A DNA stretch of 64,000 nucleotides. Source: Sporolactobacillus laevolacticus DSM 442. Lineage in GTDB: Bacteria > Bacillota > Bacilli > Bacillales > Sporolactobacillaceae. Positions 1 through 7,862 of this stretch are shown here, in pieces. Each line of letters opens with the position of its first letter. Positions within the stretch are counted from its first letter, which is position 1. The notes below the pieces were generated by a model. It had not been told where the DNA came from and did not search any database. It saw only the letters and a program-made list of their open reading frames with translations. The position numbers were made by a program, and so were the translations under genes. The stretch lies in assembly GCF_000497245.1 (NCBI RefSeq), contig NZ_AWTC01000011.1, positions 33,173-97,172 on the forward strand. The letters run 5' to 3'.

Positions 1-2
1 GC

Positions 3-2177
3 GTTCAATTCTATCAGGAGCCAGGCAAGCGTCCTTTGCGTGTTCAGGATCATGCAGAAAGTACTGAATTTCAAAATGAAGTTGGGGAACTGGATTATGC
101 CATACCGCTGCGAAAGGATAAAATGACGCTTGCTATTCCTTACACTGTTTTTCCACAATTTAAGTACGGTGATTTAGTTTCCGCAAGGGTTAGTCTGGAA
201 GACACCGTGACCGGAGAAGTGCTCAGCCATGAGTTGCTGAACTTTTTTGCGACACAGACCGGAAAGTTGGATTTCTTCTCTAATCAGTACATGCTTACCT
301 ATTTGAAAAGCGACCTTCCGGCTGAAGTACGCCTAGAAAAGATGACATACTGGATGGATAAGAATGAAGATAATGCCAAGGTTCTTAGCATGAGCATCGA
401 GTTTCTCAAAGAACTTGCAGAGGCTGGATCTCAAGATGCGGTGAAGAAGCTTTGCGACATATATGGTAATGAACGCTATTCCGTGTCGGACAAAAATGAG
501 GCAGAAAAATGGGCGTCACGTCTTGAACAAAAAGTAGCTCAGCGGCCTGCTGTCCCAATGGAACAAAAAGAATCCTCGGAAGAAGATCTGCCGAAACAAA
601 TTACGAATGAAGCTGCATTAAAAAAATGTGAACAGTTAGCAAAGGATGGAAGCGCGGAAGCCAGGTGGCTGATCTACGCATATAGCTGTTCTCCGGAAGG
701 GACCTCCTACAGTAGAACTCAGGCGTTCTCTTACCTAAGATTAGCGGCGGAAGACGGCTTGGAAAGAGCGGTCCGTGCACTGGCGAATGCATGTGAGAAG
801 AGTTTTGTCTTTATTTCTAAAGAACAAGTGGCAGAATACATAGCCATTCTGAAGAAGGCTTCAGAGAAAAAGCAGCCGCTCGCGGACTACCTGCTTTTCC
901 AGATCTATAATAGTGGTACATGTCTTGGTCAGCCAATCCCGGGAAATAAAAAAATCGCATATTCAATGCTGCTCGCGGCGGCAGAAAACGGCAGTATGGA
1001 AGCATCGTATGATCTGTGGAATTATTATGAACATGGAAACGAGTTTTTGATGGAGCGGGAAGACGCACTGAAATGGCTTATTGTTGCGGCGGACAAAGGT
1101 TTGGCAGCAGCGGAGTCACGTCTTGGAGATCTGTACATCGATGGAAAATATGTTGAGAAGAACAATCAAAAGGGTCTTTCCTATTTGAACAAGGCTGCAG
1201 AAAAGAATAACTGGGATGCTCAAATGAAGCAATATGAAGCCTATTATGAAGGACGTTACAAGGATATTCTATTCGAGAAAAACAAAGAAAAGGCATTTCA
1301 CTTGCTTAGATCATTCGCAAACTCCGGAAATCCCAAAGCGTGTATCCTGATCATGGACAAATATGAACATGGAAATGAAATGGTCATGGAACACAAACAA
1401 GCGGTGTACTATCTGAAAGTAGCCGCAAAAAATGGATATGCGCAGGCTATGTACCAATTGGCCAATGTGCTTCTGGATGGTGTTTATTTGCCACAGGATC
1501 TTGGCGAAGCGAAGCGTTTGCTTAACTCGGCAGCCGTGAACGGTTATCCTGATGCCCAGTTTGCCCTGTATCATTATTACCGAAGTGGATACAAAACATT
1601 GAAAAATAAGCGGGTTAACCAGGAGCGTGCGCTTCAGTGGCTGTATAAAGCCGCAGGGACACTCCCATCTGCGCAATATGAAATTTGGCTGCTCTGCCAA
1701 GAGAAAGAGCAAACGGATTTGGATCTTACCGACCAGGCTGCTCTTGATTATCTGTTCCGCAGTGCCTCGCAAAAATTCGGTCCCGCGCTATACAGAGTTG
1801 GAATGGCTTTTGGAAGCGGTGTTGAAGTAGAAAAGAATCCGGAACGTGGCTTGTCATTAATTGAAGAAGCCGCCTCGATGCATCATCCAGAAGCGATCTA
1901 TGAACTGTCACAAATCCGAATGAGCGGAACATTTGGCGGTGTGGAGGTCACCAAGGATGAAAGCGAGGGACTGCATCCTCTGATCTTGTCAGCAGAACTC
2001 GGCTATCCTACGGCATGTAAACAAATCGGTGAATGGTTCGCAAAGGGCTTGTTACCCGATGAATCAGAAGCATGGATAAAGCAGACAGTAGATATAGCAG
2101 TGAACGCAGGTCTAACGGTGAAAATGGAGAGTTCACCACAATCTGACATGGAGGCGGCAATAGTAGCTGAGAAATAA
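3..2177 (+). CDS. Sel1-repeat protein, 5' end beyond window
   Basis: Almost the whole product is a run of Sel1-like (TPR-related) helical repeats of about 36 residues, recognisable by units such as AAADKGLAAAESRLGDLY and AAAENGSMEASYDLWNYY. Such solenoids act as protein-protein scaffolds; the specific partner cannot be told. The first ~100 residues are not repeat-like. The frame stays open to the first bases of the window (reading FYQEPGKRPLRVQ before the TTG at position 36), so the real start is upstream and the gene is partial. No signal peptide or membrane segment is visible in the part seen. It is followed by a good intrinsic terminator. Family assignment is solid, function unknown. Confidence 0.85.
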   Translation, partial: VQFYQEPGKRPLRVQDHAESTEFQNEVGELDYAIPLRKDKMTLAIPYTVFPQFKYGDLVSARVSLEDTVTGEVLSHELLNFFATQTGKLDFFSNQYMLTYLKSDLPAEVRLEKMTYWMDKNEDNAKVLSMSIEFLKELAEAGSQDAVKKLCDIYGNERYSVSDKNEAEKWASRLEQKVAQRPAVPMEQKESSEEDLPKQITNEAALKKCEQLAKDGSAEARWLIYAYSCSPEGTSYSRTQAFSYLRLAAEDGLERAVRALANACEKSFVFISKEQVAEYIAILKKASEKKQPLADYLLFQIYNSGTCLGQPIPGNKKIAYSMLLAAAENGSMEASYDLWNYYEHGNEFLMEREDALKWLIVAADKGLAAAESRLGDLYIDGKYVEKNNQKGLSYLNKAAEKNNWDAQMKQYEAYYEGRYKDILFEKNKEKAFHLLRSFANSGNPKACILIMDKYEHGNEMVMEHKQAVYYLKVAAKNGYAQAMYQLANVLLDGVYLPQDLGEAKRLLNSAAVNGYPDAQFALYHYYRSGYKTLKNKRVNQERALQWLYKAAGTLPSAQYEIWLLCQEKEQTDLDLTDQAALDYLFRSASQKFGPALYRVGMAFGSGVEVEKNPERGLSLIEEAASMHHPEAIYELSQIRMSGTFGGVEVTKDESEGLHPLILSAELGYPTACKQIGEWFAKGLLPDESEAWIKQTVDIAVNAGLTVKMESSPQSDMEAAIVAEK

Positions 2178-2217
2178 CAAGATTCAAGCGAATGAATTGA
2201 ATAAGCATCGAAAATTC

Positions 2218-2243
2218 GGGTTCCCAGGGGGGACCTGTTTTTT
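2218..2243 (+). terminator. Intrinsic terminator after the Sel1 gene
   Basis: An 8-bp stem (GGGTTCCC with GGGGACCT, two G-U pairs), 3-nt loop, then G and six T. It lies 40 bp after the stop codon. Confidence 0.75.
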
Positions 2244-2260
2244 ATTGTTGGAAAGTGGGG

Positions 2261-2386
2261 AACGACCGGATTGTTTTCAGTAACGACCGGAATATTTGAA
2301 ATAACGATCGGATTATCAACGTTAACGACCGAATTGTTATGAGCGACGACCGGAATATCATGAGTAACGACCGAATTCCGTATTTG
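2261..2386. repeat. Six 21-bp tandem repeats (AACGACCGGAAT family)
   Basis: Six imperfect copies with core AACGACCGRAT begin at 2261, 2282, 2303, 2324, 2345 and 2366, an exact 21-bp period. The core ACGACCG/ACGATCG is conserved and the rest of each unit drifts. 21 bp is two helical turns, so cores face the same side of the DNA. The minus strand therefore reads as a 7-residue repeat, but nothing else supports a protein there. Confidence 0.9.
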
Positions 2387-2535
2387 CATCTGTTAAAAGT
2401 AAAACGGCTGCATTTTGCATTCAAAAAGAGAGGACAACATAGGACTAAAGAACTGTTTTCTTTGTTTAATAAACAACTGATTTTTACCGATGTATATGTG
2501 GTGTGTGCTTTTTATCACCAAAATTCTGCAATTTA

Positions 2536-2541
2536 TATAAT
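2536..2541 (+). promoter_or_regulatory. Possible -10 box for the diguanylate cyclase gene
   Basis: A perfect TATAAT lies 65 bp before the GTG start; no good -35 hexamer is seen at 16-18 bp, so this is tentative. Confidence 0.35.
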
Positions 2542-2606
2542 AAGTGGACGATTTTTGATAAAATGAATGCACAATCTTGCTTTTTAACGGATGAGGATGA
2601 TGAGTC

Positions 2607-3791
2607 GTGAATGTGCTGCTGGATGTGAAAATGTTTCTATCTTTCCTTGTGACCGGGAATTTAGTCACGGTTATGCTGATTGGTGCCTATTTGTGGCACC
2701 ACAAAGATGATGATACATTAAATACTTTTTTTTACGCAAAATGTATTCAGACCATCGCTTGGATTATTGCGATCTTTCGCGGCGGGCCATTTGATTTCGC
2801 GGCAGTATCACTAGCTAATAGTGTTCTGTTTATTGGCTATTCCATAGAATCCATTGCATTGCTGAAGCTGCTGCGTTATTACACGAAATCGATTCGAACT
2901 CTTTATCTGTGGATTACAATTTTGAACATTCTCGGCTTTCATCTCATTCTTTTCTTTAATAATCAGTTTAATTACAGAGTTGCCTTCGCTTCAATAGGCA
3001 TTGTCGCGCTGCTTGTTGTTCCGGTATTACGAATGATTCGCGGAAAACACCTGTCTCTTCTGATGCGCTTGATGGGCTATCTGTATCTTTTCATCATTCT
3101 CATTCTATTGATTCGAGCGCTCGTCGCTTTACTGATTAATCATTCATCGGAACCAGGACCGATCACTGTGCTACTTGCCTATGGATTTGTTTTTATTACA
3201 ATCAATCTTACGATGATCTTAGGTGGTACAGGCTTTATCTTGCTCCTTAAAGAGATGACAGACAAGGAACTTGTGCGTCTGGCAAATTATGATGATTTAA
3301 CAAAGACATTGAATCGCCGGGCATTTTTTGAACAAACGAAGCAATGTCTCGATCAGTATGCGAAAAAAAAGGTAAAGGTGTCTTTCCTGCTTTTCGATGT
3401 TGACCGTTTTAAATGTATCAATGATACGCACGGGCATGATATAGGCGATCGGGTACTCCGTGATCTTTCCAAGCGCATCTATCGCCAGATTGGACCGGAC
3501 AATTTGTTCAGCCGGTTTGGTGGCGATGAATTTGCAATATTAATGCCGGGCTTGGATGAGGAGCAATCCACAGCATCTGCTGAACGGATCAGGGCGGAAA
3601 TTGCCGGCGCAGAAATTCATCTTCCAGACAAACCTTTGAACTATACCATCAGTATCGGACTTCTGACGCTTTTGCCTGACCGGTATACAGATATAGAAAA
3701 TTTGTATATTTCCTGTGACAACGCACTGTATGGCGCAAAAAAAAGTGGTAAAAACAGTGTTTACCGCGGACAGTATCAGGATGAATATTGA
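2607..3791 (+). CDS. Membrane-bound diguanylate cyclase (GGDEF)
   Basis: The first ~210 residues are six or seven hydrophobic segments with short loops, a membrane sensory module without a recognisable named domain. Residues ~225-390 are a GGDEF domain with the start motif ANYDDLTKTLNRRAF, metal-binding FDVDRFKCIND, and active-site RFGGDEFAIL. It should make cyclic di-GMP from two GTP at the inner membrane face. The usual inhibitory RxxD site upstream of GGDEF is absent (the region reads IGPDNLFSRF), so product inhibition through that site is not expected. The GTG start is preceded by GATGAGGATGATGAG. It stands alone; a c-di-GMP-I riboswitch lies about 28 kb away in this window. Confidence 0.9.
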   Translation: MNVLLDVKMFLSFLVTGNLVTVMLIGAYLWHHKDDDTLNTFFYAKCIQTIAWIIAIFRGGPFDFAAVSLANSVLFIGYSIESIALLKLLRYYTKSIRTLYLWITILNILGFHLILFFNNQFNYRVAFASIGIVALLVVPVLRMIRGKHLSLLMRLMGYLYLFIILILLIRALVALLINHSSEPGPITVLLAYGFVFITINLTMILGGTGFILLLKEMTDKELVRLANYDDLTKTLNRRAFFEQTKQCLDQYAKKKVKVSFLLFDVDRFKCINDTHGHDIGDRVLRDLSKRIYRQIGPDNLFSRFGGDEFAILMPGLDEEQSTASAERIRAEIAGAEIHLPDKPLNYTISIGLLTLLPDRYTDIENLYISCDNALYGAKKSGKNSVYRGQYQDEY

Positions 3792-3898
3792 CGGTGTCTA
3801 GATGTTTTGCTCCAAAATGAAAAAATGACGGCTTGATGCATGAAAGGTAATTGAACTCCCGATACTATTTGTAAAAAGATGGTAGAAGGAGTTTTTTC

Positions 3899-4087
3899 AT
3901 GTATTTGATCTTAGGAAAGTTAGATCTGGGGGCAAAAGGAATTTGGTATCCAATCTCTCTTGTTGTCATTCTGATCCTGTTTATCTTGTTCATGAAAAAA
4001 AGGGAGTTAACCTGGAGACAGATCTATACAACTTTCGGCGTGGTCTGTGCTGTCACGTGGATCGTGGATATGATTGTATCAATTTAA
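3899..4087 (+). CDS. Small two-segment membrane protein (62 aa)
   Basis: A perfect AAGGAG sits 7 bp before the ATG, which makes this short frame believable. The product has two hydrophobic stretches (about residues 17-32 and 43-60) separated by a basic loop, KKRELTWRQ, so a helical hairpin in the membrane is likely. I do not recognise the family. It lies between the diguanylate cyclase and the agmatine genes, with its own gap on both sides. Confidence 0.65.
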   Translation: MYLILGKLDLGAKGIWYPISLVVILILFILFMKKRELTWRQIYTTFGVVCAVTWIVDMIVSI

Positions 4088-4442
4088 TGCCTACATACCC
4101 ATGCTGTTCCATAAACTGCATAATCCACGCTTGCATGAACGCTCCACGCCTTCGCCAACAACTTTGTAATCGAATGAATCGATCTGTTCAACACTATACC
4201 CGACAACCATTTAGTACATTCCGAAGATCTATGGAGAGTAAGAGATGGACAACCTCTTTCAGGTACAAAGAGAATCCTTTTTTGTTTTACCGTTTTTATA
4301 ATATAATTATTAAGAAGATCGTAAAAAAACAGCTGGATAGAAGTGGACAACCTTTCACAAAAACACGGGACTTCACGACTTCCGCTCAATAAGTGCAGCA
4401 GCCATAACTTGTACAAGTAAGACAAAGATTGTGAGGTATCCG
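4088..4442. other. 355-bp gap before the agmatine genes
   Basis: No convincing gene. It holds three copies of GACAACC (4202, 4248, 4346), a small hairpin CTCTTT/AAAGAG near 4254-4272 followed by TCCTTTTTTG that may be a weak terminator, and two overlapping TATAAT boxes at 4297-4307 without a well-placed -35. Confidence 0.5.
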
Positions 4443-5498
4443 ATGAATCCTAGAGAATTGAACTATAAAATGCCTGCGGAATGGCAGAACCATGAGCGTA
4501 CATTTATATCATGGCCGATCCGCAATTCTATGTGTTTTCCGGAGGATTATGAACGTGTTTGTCGTGGCTATGCAAGCTTCGTTCATGCCATCACGGAATT
4601 TGAGCCGGTGACGGTACTTGTCAATTCAGGTGAACAGTCAACCGTTCAAGCATTCATCAATCCGATAAACCATCCGGTTGAAATCATATCCATTCCGCAC
4701 AATGATTCTTGGATACGAGATAACGGACCAACTTTTCTTCAGGATTCTCAAGGCCATTTGGCAGGCATCAACTGGCGATTTAATGCTTGGGGTGAGAAAT
4801 ATGAACCTTGGGACCTTGATGACGCGGTAGCACCAGCTATCCTAGACAAACTGCAGATTCGCCGCTTTGATGCGCCTCTAGTGATGGAAGGCGGCTCTTT
4901 TCATGTGGATGGAGAAGGAAGCCTGATCACAACGGAGCAATGCTTGCTCAACCCAAACCGGAATCCGGAGATGGATCGCGTACAAATTGAAGAGAAACTT
5001 AAGCAGTATTTAAATATAGAAAAAGTGATTTGGCTGAAGAAAGGATTGTCAGGCGATGAGACGGATGGTCATGTAGACAATATCGCATGCTTTGCCGCAC
5101 CCGGAAAGGTCATCATCCAAGTGTGTGACGATCCGGATGATGAGAATGCCCAAATCACTCAGGAAAATATCAGGCGTTTAGAAAATGCAGTTGACGCATC
5201 AGGACGAAAGCTTGAGATTATTCGCATTCCTCAACCTCCAAAACGTGATCATCATGGTGATCGGCTGACGCTGAGCTATTTGAACTTTTATTTTGTGAAT
5301 CACGGCATTATCTTGCCTGTATTTGGGGGAGACGCGGAAGAAACGGACAAGCAGGCATCAGCTATTCTTGCCGAGATTTTTCCCGATCGGACGATCCGTA
5401 CCGTTGATGGAATGGCAATTATTCGCGAAGGCGGCAATGTGCATTGTTCTACGCAGCAAATGCCGGCTATGGAAAAAGAAAAGGAGATCACATCATGA
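4443..5498 (+). CDS. aguA: Agmatine deiminase
   Basis: Converts agmatine to N-carbamoylputrescine and ammonia in the cytoplasm. It shows the guanidine-deiminase family marks: MPAEWQNHERTFISWP at the N-terminus, DSWIRDNGPTF, METGG-equivalent MEGGSFHVDGEGS, SGDETDGHVDNIACF with the catalytic Glu/His region, and the nucleophilic Cys in GGNVHCSTQQMP near the C-terminus. About 351 residues fits the family. A GTG twelve bases upstream is also in frame, but GTGAGG there looks like the ribosome site for the ATG, which I chose. The stop overlaps the next start (ATGA), so the pair is coupled. Together they form the agmatine-to-putrescine route. Confidence 0.93.
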   Translation: MNPRELNYKMPAEWQNHERTFISWPIRNSMCFPEDYERVCRGYASFVHAITEFEPVTVLVNSGEQSTVQAFINPINHPVEIISIPHNDSWIRDNGPTFLQDSQGHLAGINWRFNAWGEKYEPWDLDDAVAPAILDKLQIRRFDAPLVMEGGSFHVDGEGSLITTEQCLLNPNRNPEMDRVQIEEKLKQYLNIEKVIWLKKGLSGDETDGHVDNIACFAAPGKVIIQVCDDPDDENAQITQENIRRLENAVDASGRKLEIIRIPQPPKRDHHGDRLTLSYLNFYFVNHGIILPVFGGDAEETDKQASAILAEIFPDRTIRTVDGMAIIREGGNVHCSTQQMPAMEKEKEITS

Positions 5499-6373
5499 GA
5501 AAAGTTAAAGTCGCGGCAACGCAAATGAGCTGTACATGGGTAATCGATGAGAATCTCCGCAAAGCAGAAGCCCTTGTTCGTAAAGCGGCGTCTCAAGGGG
5601 CGCAAGTGATTCTTCTTCAGGAGTTATTCGAAACACCGTATTTTTGCCAAAAAGAGAAAACGGACTATTACGCTCTGGCAAAATCAGTTGAAGAAAACCA
5701 GGCGATCGCACATTTCAAGAAGATTGCCCGTGAGCTTGGCGTCGTGCTCCCGCTCAGTTTTTATGAACGGAAAAACAATGCCCTATACAATGCTTTGGCG
5801 ATGATTGATGCAGATGGAACTGTGCTGGGCACATACAGGAAAAGTCATATTCCGGATGGTCCGGGTTATGAAGAAAAATTTTATTTTAACCCGGGGGATA
5901 CCGGATTTAAAGTGTGGGACACCCGCTATGGTAAATTCGGCGTCGGTATCTGCTGGGATCAATGGTTTCCAGAATCGGCTAGATGCATGACTCTGATGGG
6001 AGCGGAACTGCTTTTCTATCCGACTGCTATTGGTTCAGAGCCCTATGACGCTACTATTGATTCAAAAGAGCACTGGCAGACCTGTATGCTTGGACATGCA
6101 GCATCTAATCTCATCCCAGTTATTGCTTCGAACCGAATCGGCACCGAAGCGGATGAAGATTCTCAGATTACCTTTTACGGATCTTCATTTATCGCCGGCC
6201 CGCAGGGGAACAAGATCTGTGAGGCGGATCGAACAAGTGAAACAACGTTAGTTGCAGAATTTGATCTTGATCAGCTTCAGGAGCAACGTTTTGAATGGGG
6301 CATTTTCCGTGATCGTCGTCCTGAACTTTATCGTATCCTGACGTCCAATGACGGGGATCGTATGAACTTCTAA
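5495..6373 (+). CDS. aguB: N-carbamoylputrescine amidase
   Basis: Nitrilase-superfamily amidase that hydrolyses N-carbamoylputrescine to putrescine, CO2 and ammonia. The Glu-Lys-Cys triad is seen in LLQELFETPYF, YRKSHIPDGPGYEEKFYF and GVGICWDQWFPE; the FETPYFC and IPDGPGY sequences are typical of the AguB/CPA subgroup. About 292 residues is normal. The ATG overlaps the stop of the deiminase gene by ATGA and has GGAG nine bases upstream; longer in-frame versions would only read into the deiminase gene. Putrescine made here matches the polyamine importer at the other end of the window. Confidence 0.95.
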   Translation: MRKVKVAATQMSCTWVIDENLRKAEALVRKAASQGAQVILLQELFETPYFCQKEKTDYYALAKSVEENQAIAHFKKIARELGVVLPLSFYERKNNALYNALAMIDADGTVLGTYRKSHIPDGPGYEEKFYFNPGDTGFKVWDTRYGKFGVGICWDQWFPESARCMTLMGAELLFYPTAIGSEPYDATIDSKEHWQTCMLGHAASNLIPVIASNRIGTEADEDSQITFYGSSFIAGPQGNKICEADRTSETTLVAEFDLDQLQEQRFEWGIFRDRRPELYRILTSNDGDRMNF

Positions 6374-6487
6374 TAAGATCGGCGAACTATATTTGGAATG
6401 CTAATTATAGATCGGTGATAATCATGGCAAAATCAAAGAACGTCAGGAAGAGTGAAATCGCGCTTTGTTCGGGGAAGGGATTTTAAA

Positions 6488-7219
6488 ATGGCTAAAAATC
6501 TTTTTATCCGGGGATTTCGTATCGACCATGCTGCACCAGCATACTCTGAAAGCTATCTGTCAAAAATTCCGGTATTGCGTCATTTGGATACGTTTGAGTT
6601 TCGTAAGAAAGTAACTTTTTTCGTTGGAGAGAATGGGACAGGAAAATCTACAATCTTGGAGGCATTAGCTGTAAGTAGCGGCTATAATCCCGAGGGCGGC
6701 TCGAAAAATTTCAATTTTGCTACGAGTGACACACATTCGAATTTGTATAGAGCGATGCGTGTTGTAAAAGGTATTGACCGTCCGAGAGATGTTTTTTTTC
6801 TGAGAGCGGAAAGTTTCTATAATCTTGCATCAAATATTGATGAGATTGGCGATCCATTGTTTTTAGAGCAGTATGGTGGGCGTTCTCTTCATGAACAATC
6901 GCATGGCGAGAGCTTTCTTTCATTGATGTTGCATCGTTTCCGCGGAAACGGACTCTATATTTTGGATGAACCTGAGGCAGCTTTGTCCCCTTCTAAATTA
7001 ATGACGATGCTGGCGAGAATGCATGAATTGGTGAATCAACACTCGCAATTTATCATTGCTACGCATTCTCCCATGCTGATGGCCTACCCGAATGCGGATA
7101 TTTATGTATTAGCAGAAGGAGCATTAAAGAAGACGCTCTATGAAGATACGGAGCATTATATAGTGACACGCCATTTTCTAGAAGATCCAAAAAAAATGCT
7201 GCATTATCTGCTGGATTAA
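6488..7219 (+). CDS. Small AAA/ABC-type ATPase, DUF-like
   Basis: A single nucleotide-binding domain of about 243 residues: Walker A GENGTGKST (about residue 50), signature-like SHGESFLSLM, Walker B YILDEPEAALSP and switch IATHSPMLMAYP. This is the AAA_21-like, SMC/ABC-related type of soluble ATPase with no membrane partner. Such proteins are widespread in Firmicutes and poorly characterised. The ATG has GAAGGGA eight bases upstream. A 20-codon reading frame lies directly in front. It converges on comA with a shared hairpin between them. Confidence 0.8.
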   Translation: MAKNLFIRGFRIDHAAPAYSESYLSKIPVLRHLDTFEFRKKVTFFVGENGTGKSTILEALAVSSGYNPEGGSKNFNFATSDTHSNLYRAMRVVKGIDRPRDVFFLRAESFYNLASNIDEIGDPLFLEQYGGRSLHEQSHGESFLSLMLHRFRGNGLYILDEPEAALSPSKLMTMLARMHELVNQHSQFIIATHSPMLMAYPNADIYVLAEGALKKTLYEDTEHYIVTRHFLEDPKKMLHYLLD

Positions 7220-7239
7220 TCGTTCATAGCGTTAAACAA

Positions 7240-7275
7240 GGACTGCGGAGCTAAACGCTCAGCAGTCCCTTTTTG
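7240..7275. terminator. Terminator between the ATPase gene and comA
   Basis: Perfect 7-bp stem GGACTGC/GCAGTCC with five T on the plus side. It overlaps the last codons of comA and could act in both directions, although the minus-strand T run is poor. Confidence 0.65.
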
Positions 7276-7862
7276 ATAGCGTTAACAACGGCGCCAACTC
7301 TGGAATCGGCGCCTAATTTTTGCATGATGGATGAGATGTGGTATTCGACTGTTCTTTTGCTGATCGACAGCTTTTCGCTAATTTCGGTGGTCGTCATGTC
7401 TGCGGCGATCAACTTCAGGATGTCACGTTCTCTGGGCGTTAATGATTCACTTGGAATGTCAGGATGAAGATTTGGAAATACTTTTTCACCTTGACACACT
7501 TGCCTGATCACACTTGCCAGTTTCATGTTCGACTCTTCTTTTGTGACATAGGCATCTGCGCCAGCCAGCCTGGCCGCCTCTATATATTCATCAAAAGTGT
7601 AACCGGAGAGAATGACGATTTTCAGATAGGCTCGTGTTTTTTTGATACGCCTTGTCAGATCAATCCCGTTGGTATTTTTAAGCCGAACATCCAGAACGAG
7701 AACATCGGGAGGATCTGACTGAATGATTTGTTCAAGATTTATAGGATCGGACAATGCGTTCATCACATGGAAATCTGCTTCCTTTTCAAGTAATTCTTTT
7801 AACCCCATGAGCATGAGTAGGTGATCGTCCACTAAAATGATGTTAATTGTCACGTTCTTCAT
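7251..7862 (-). CDS. comA: Response regulator ComA
   Basis: Two-domain regulator: receiver with the phospho-acceptor Asp in VLVLDVRLKNTNGID and Lys in YVTKEE, and a C-terminal LuxR-type helix-turn-helix (LTPRERDILKLIAADMTTTE, SKRTVEYHISSIMQKLGA). About 203 residues. It is last in comX-comQ-comP-comA, overlapping the kinase gene by 20 bp, so it is the expected partner of ComP and should switch on competence and surfactin-type genes at high cell density. The start MKNVTINIILVDDH was chosen because it places the receiver at the N-terminus; a longer frame upstream lies entirely within comP. Name rests on context as much as sequence. Confidence 0.88.
   Translation of the reverse strand: MKNVTINIILVDDHLLMLMGLKELLEKEADFHVMNALSDPINLEQIIQSDPPDVLVLDVRLKNTNGIDLTRRIKKTRAYLKIVILSGYTFDEYIEAARLAGADAYVTKEESNMKLASVIRQVCQGEKVFPNLHPDIPSESLTPRERDILKLIAADMTTTEISEKLSISKRTVEYHISSIMQKLGADSRVGAVVNAIKKGLLSV

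Noticed and set aside
2261..2386. CRISPR array
   Set aside because: Period of 21 bp is too short, units drift and there are no spacers or cas genes.
2003..2389. Minus-strand frame with a 7-residue repeat (NNPVV-like)
   Set aside because: The repeat simply reflects the 21-bp DNA period; the frame runs into the Sel1 gene and has no start signals.
6424..6486. 20-codon frame MAKSKNVRKSEIALC... ending just before the AAA ATPase gene
   Set aside because: Only a weak GGTGAT before the ATG and no recognisable feature; a leader peptide is possible but unsupported.
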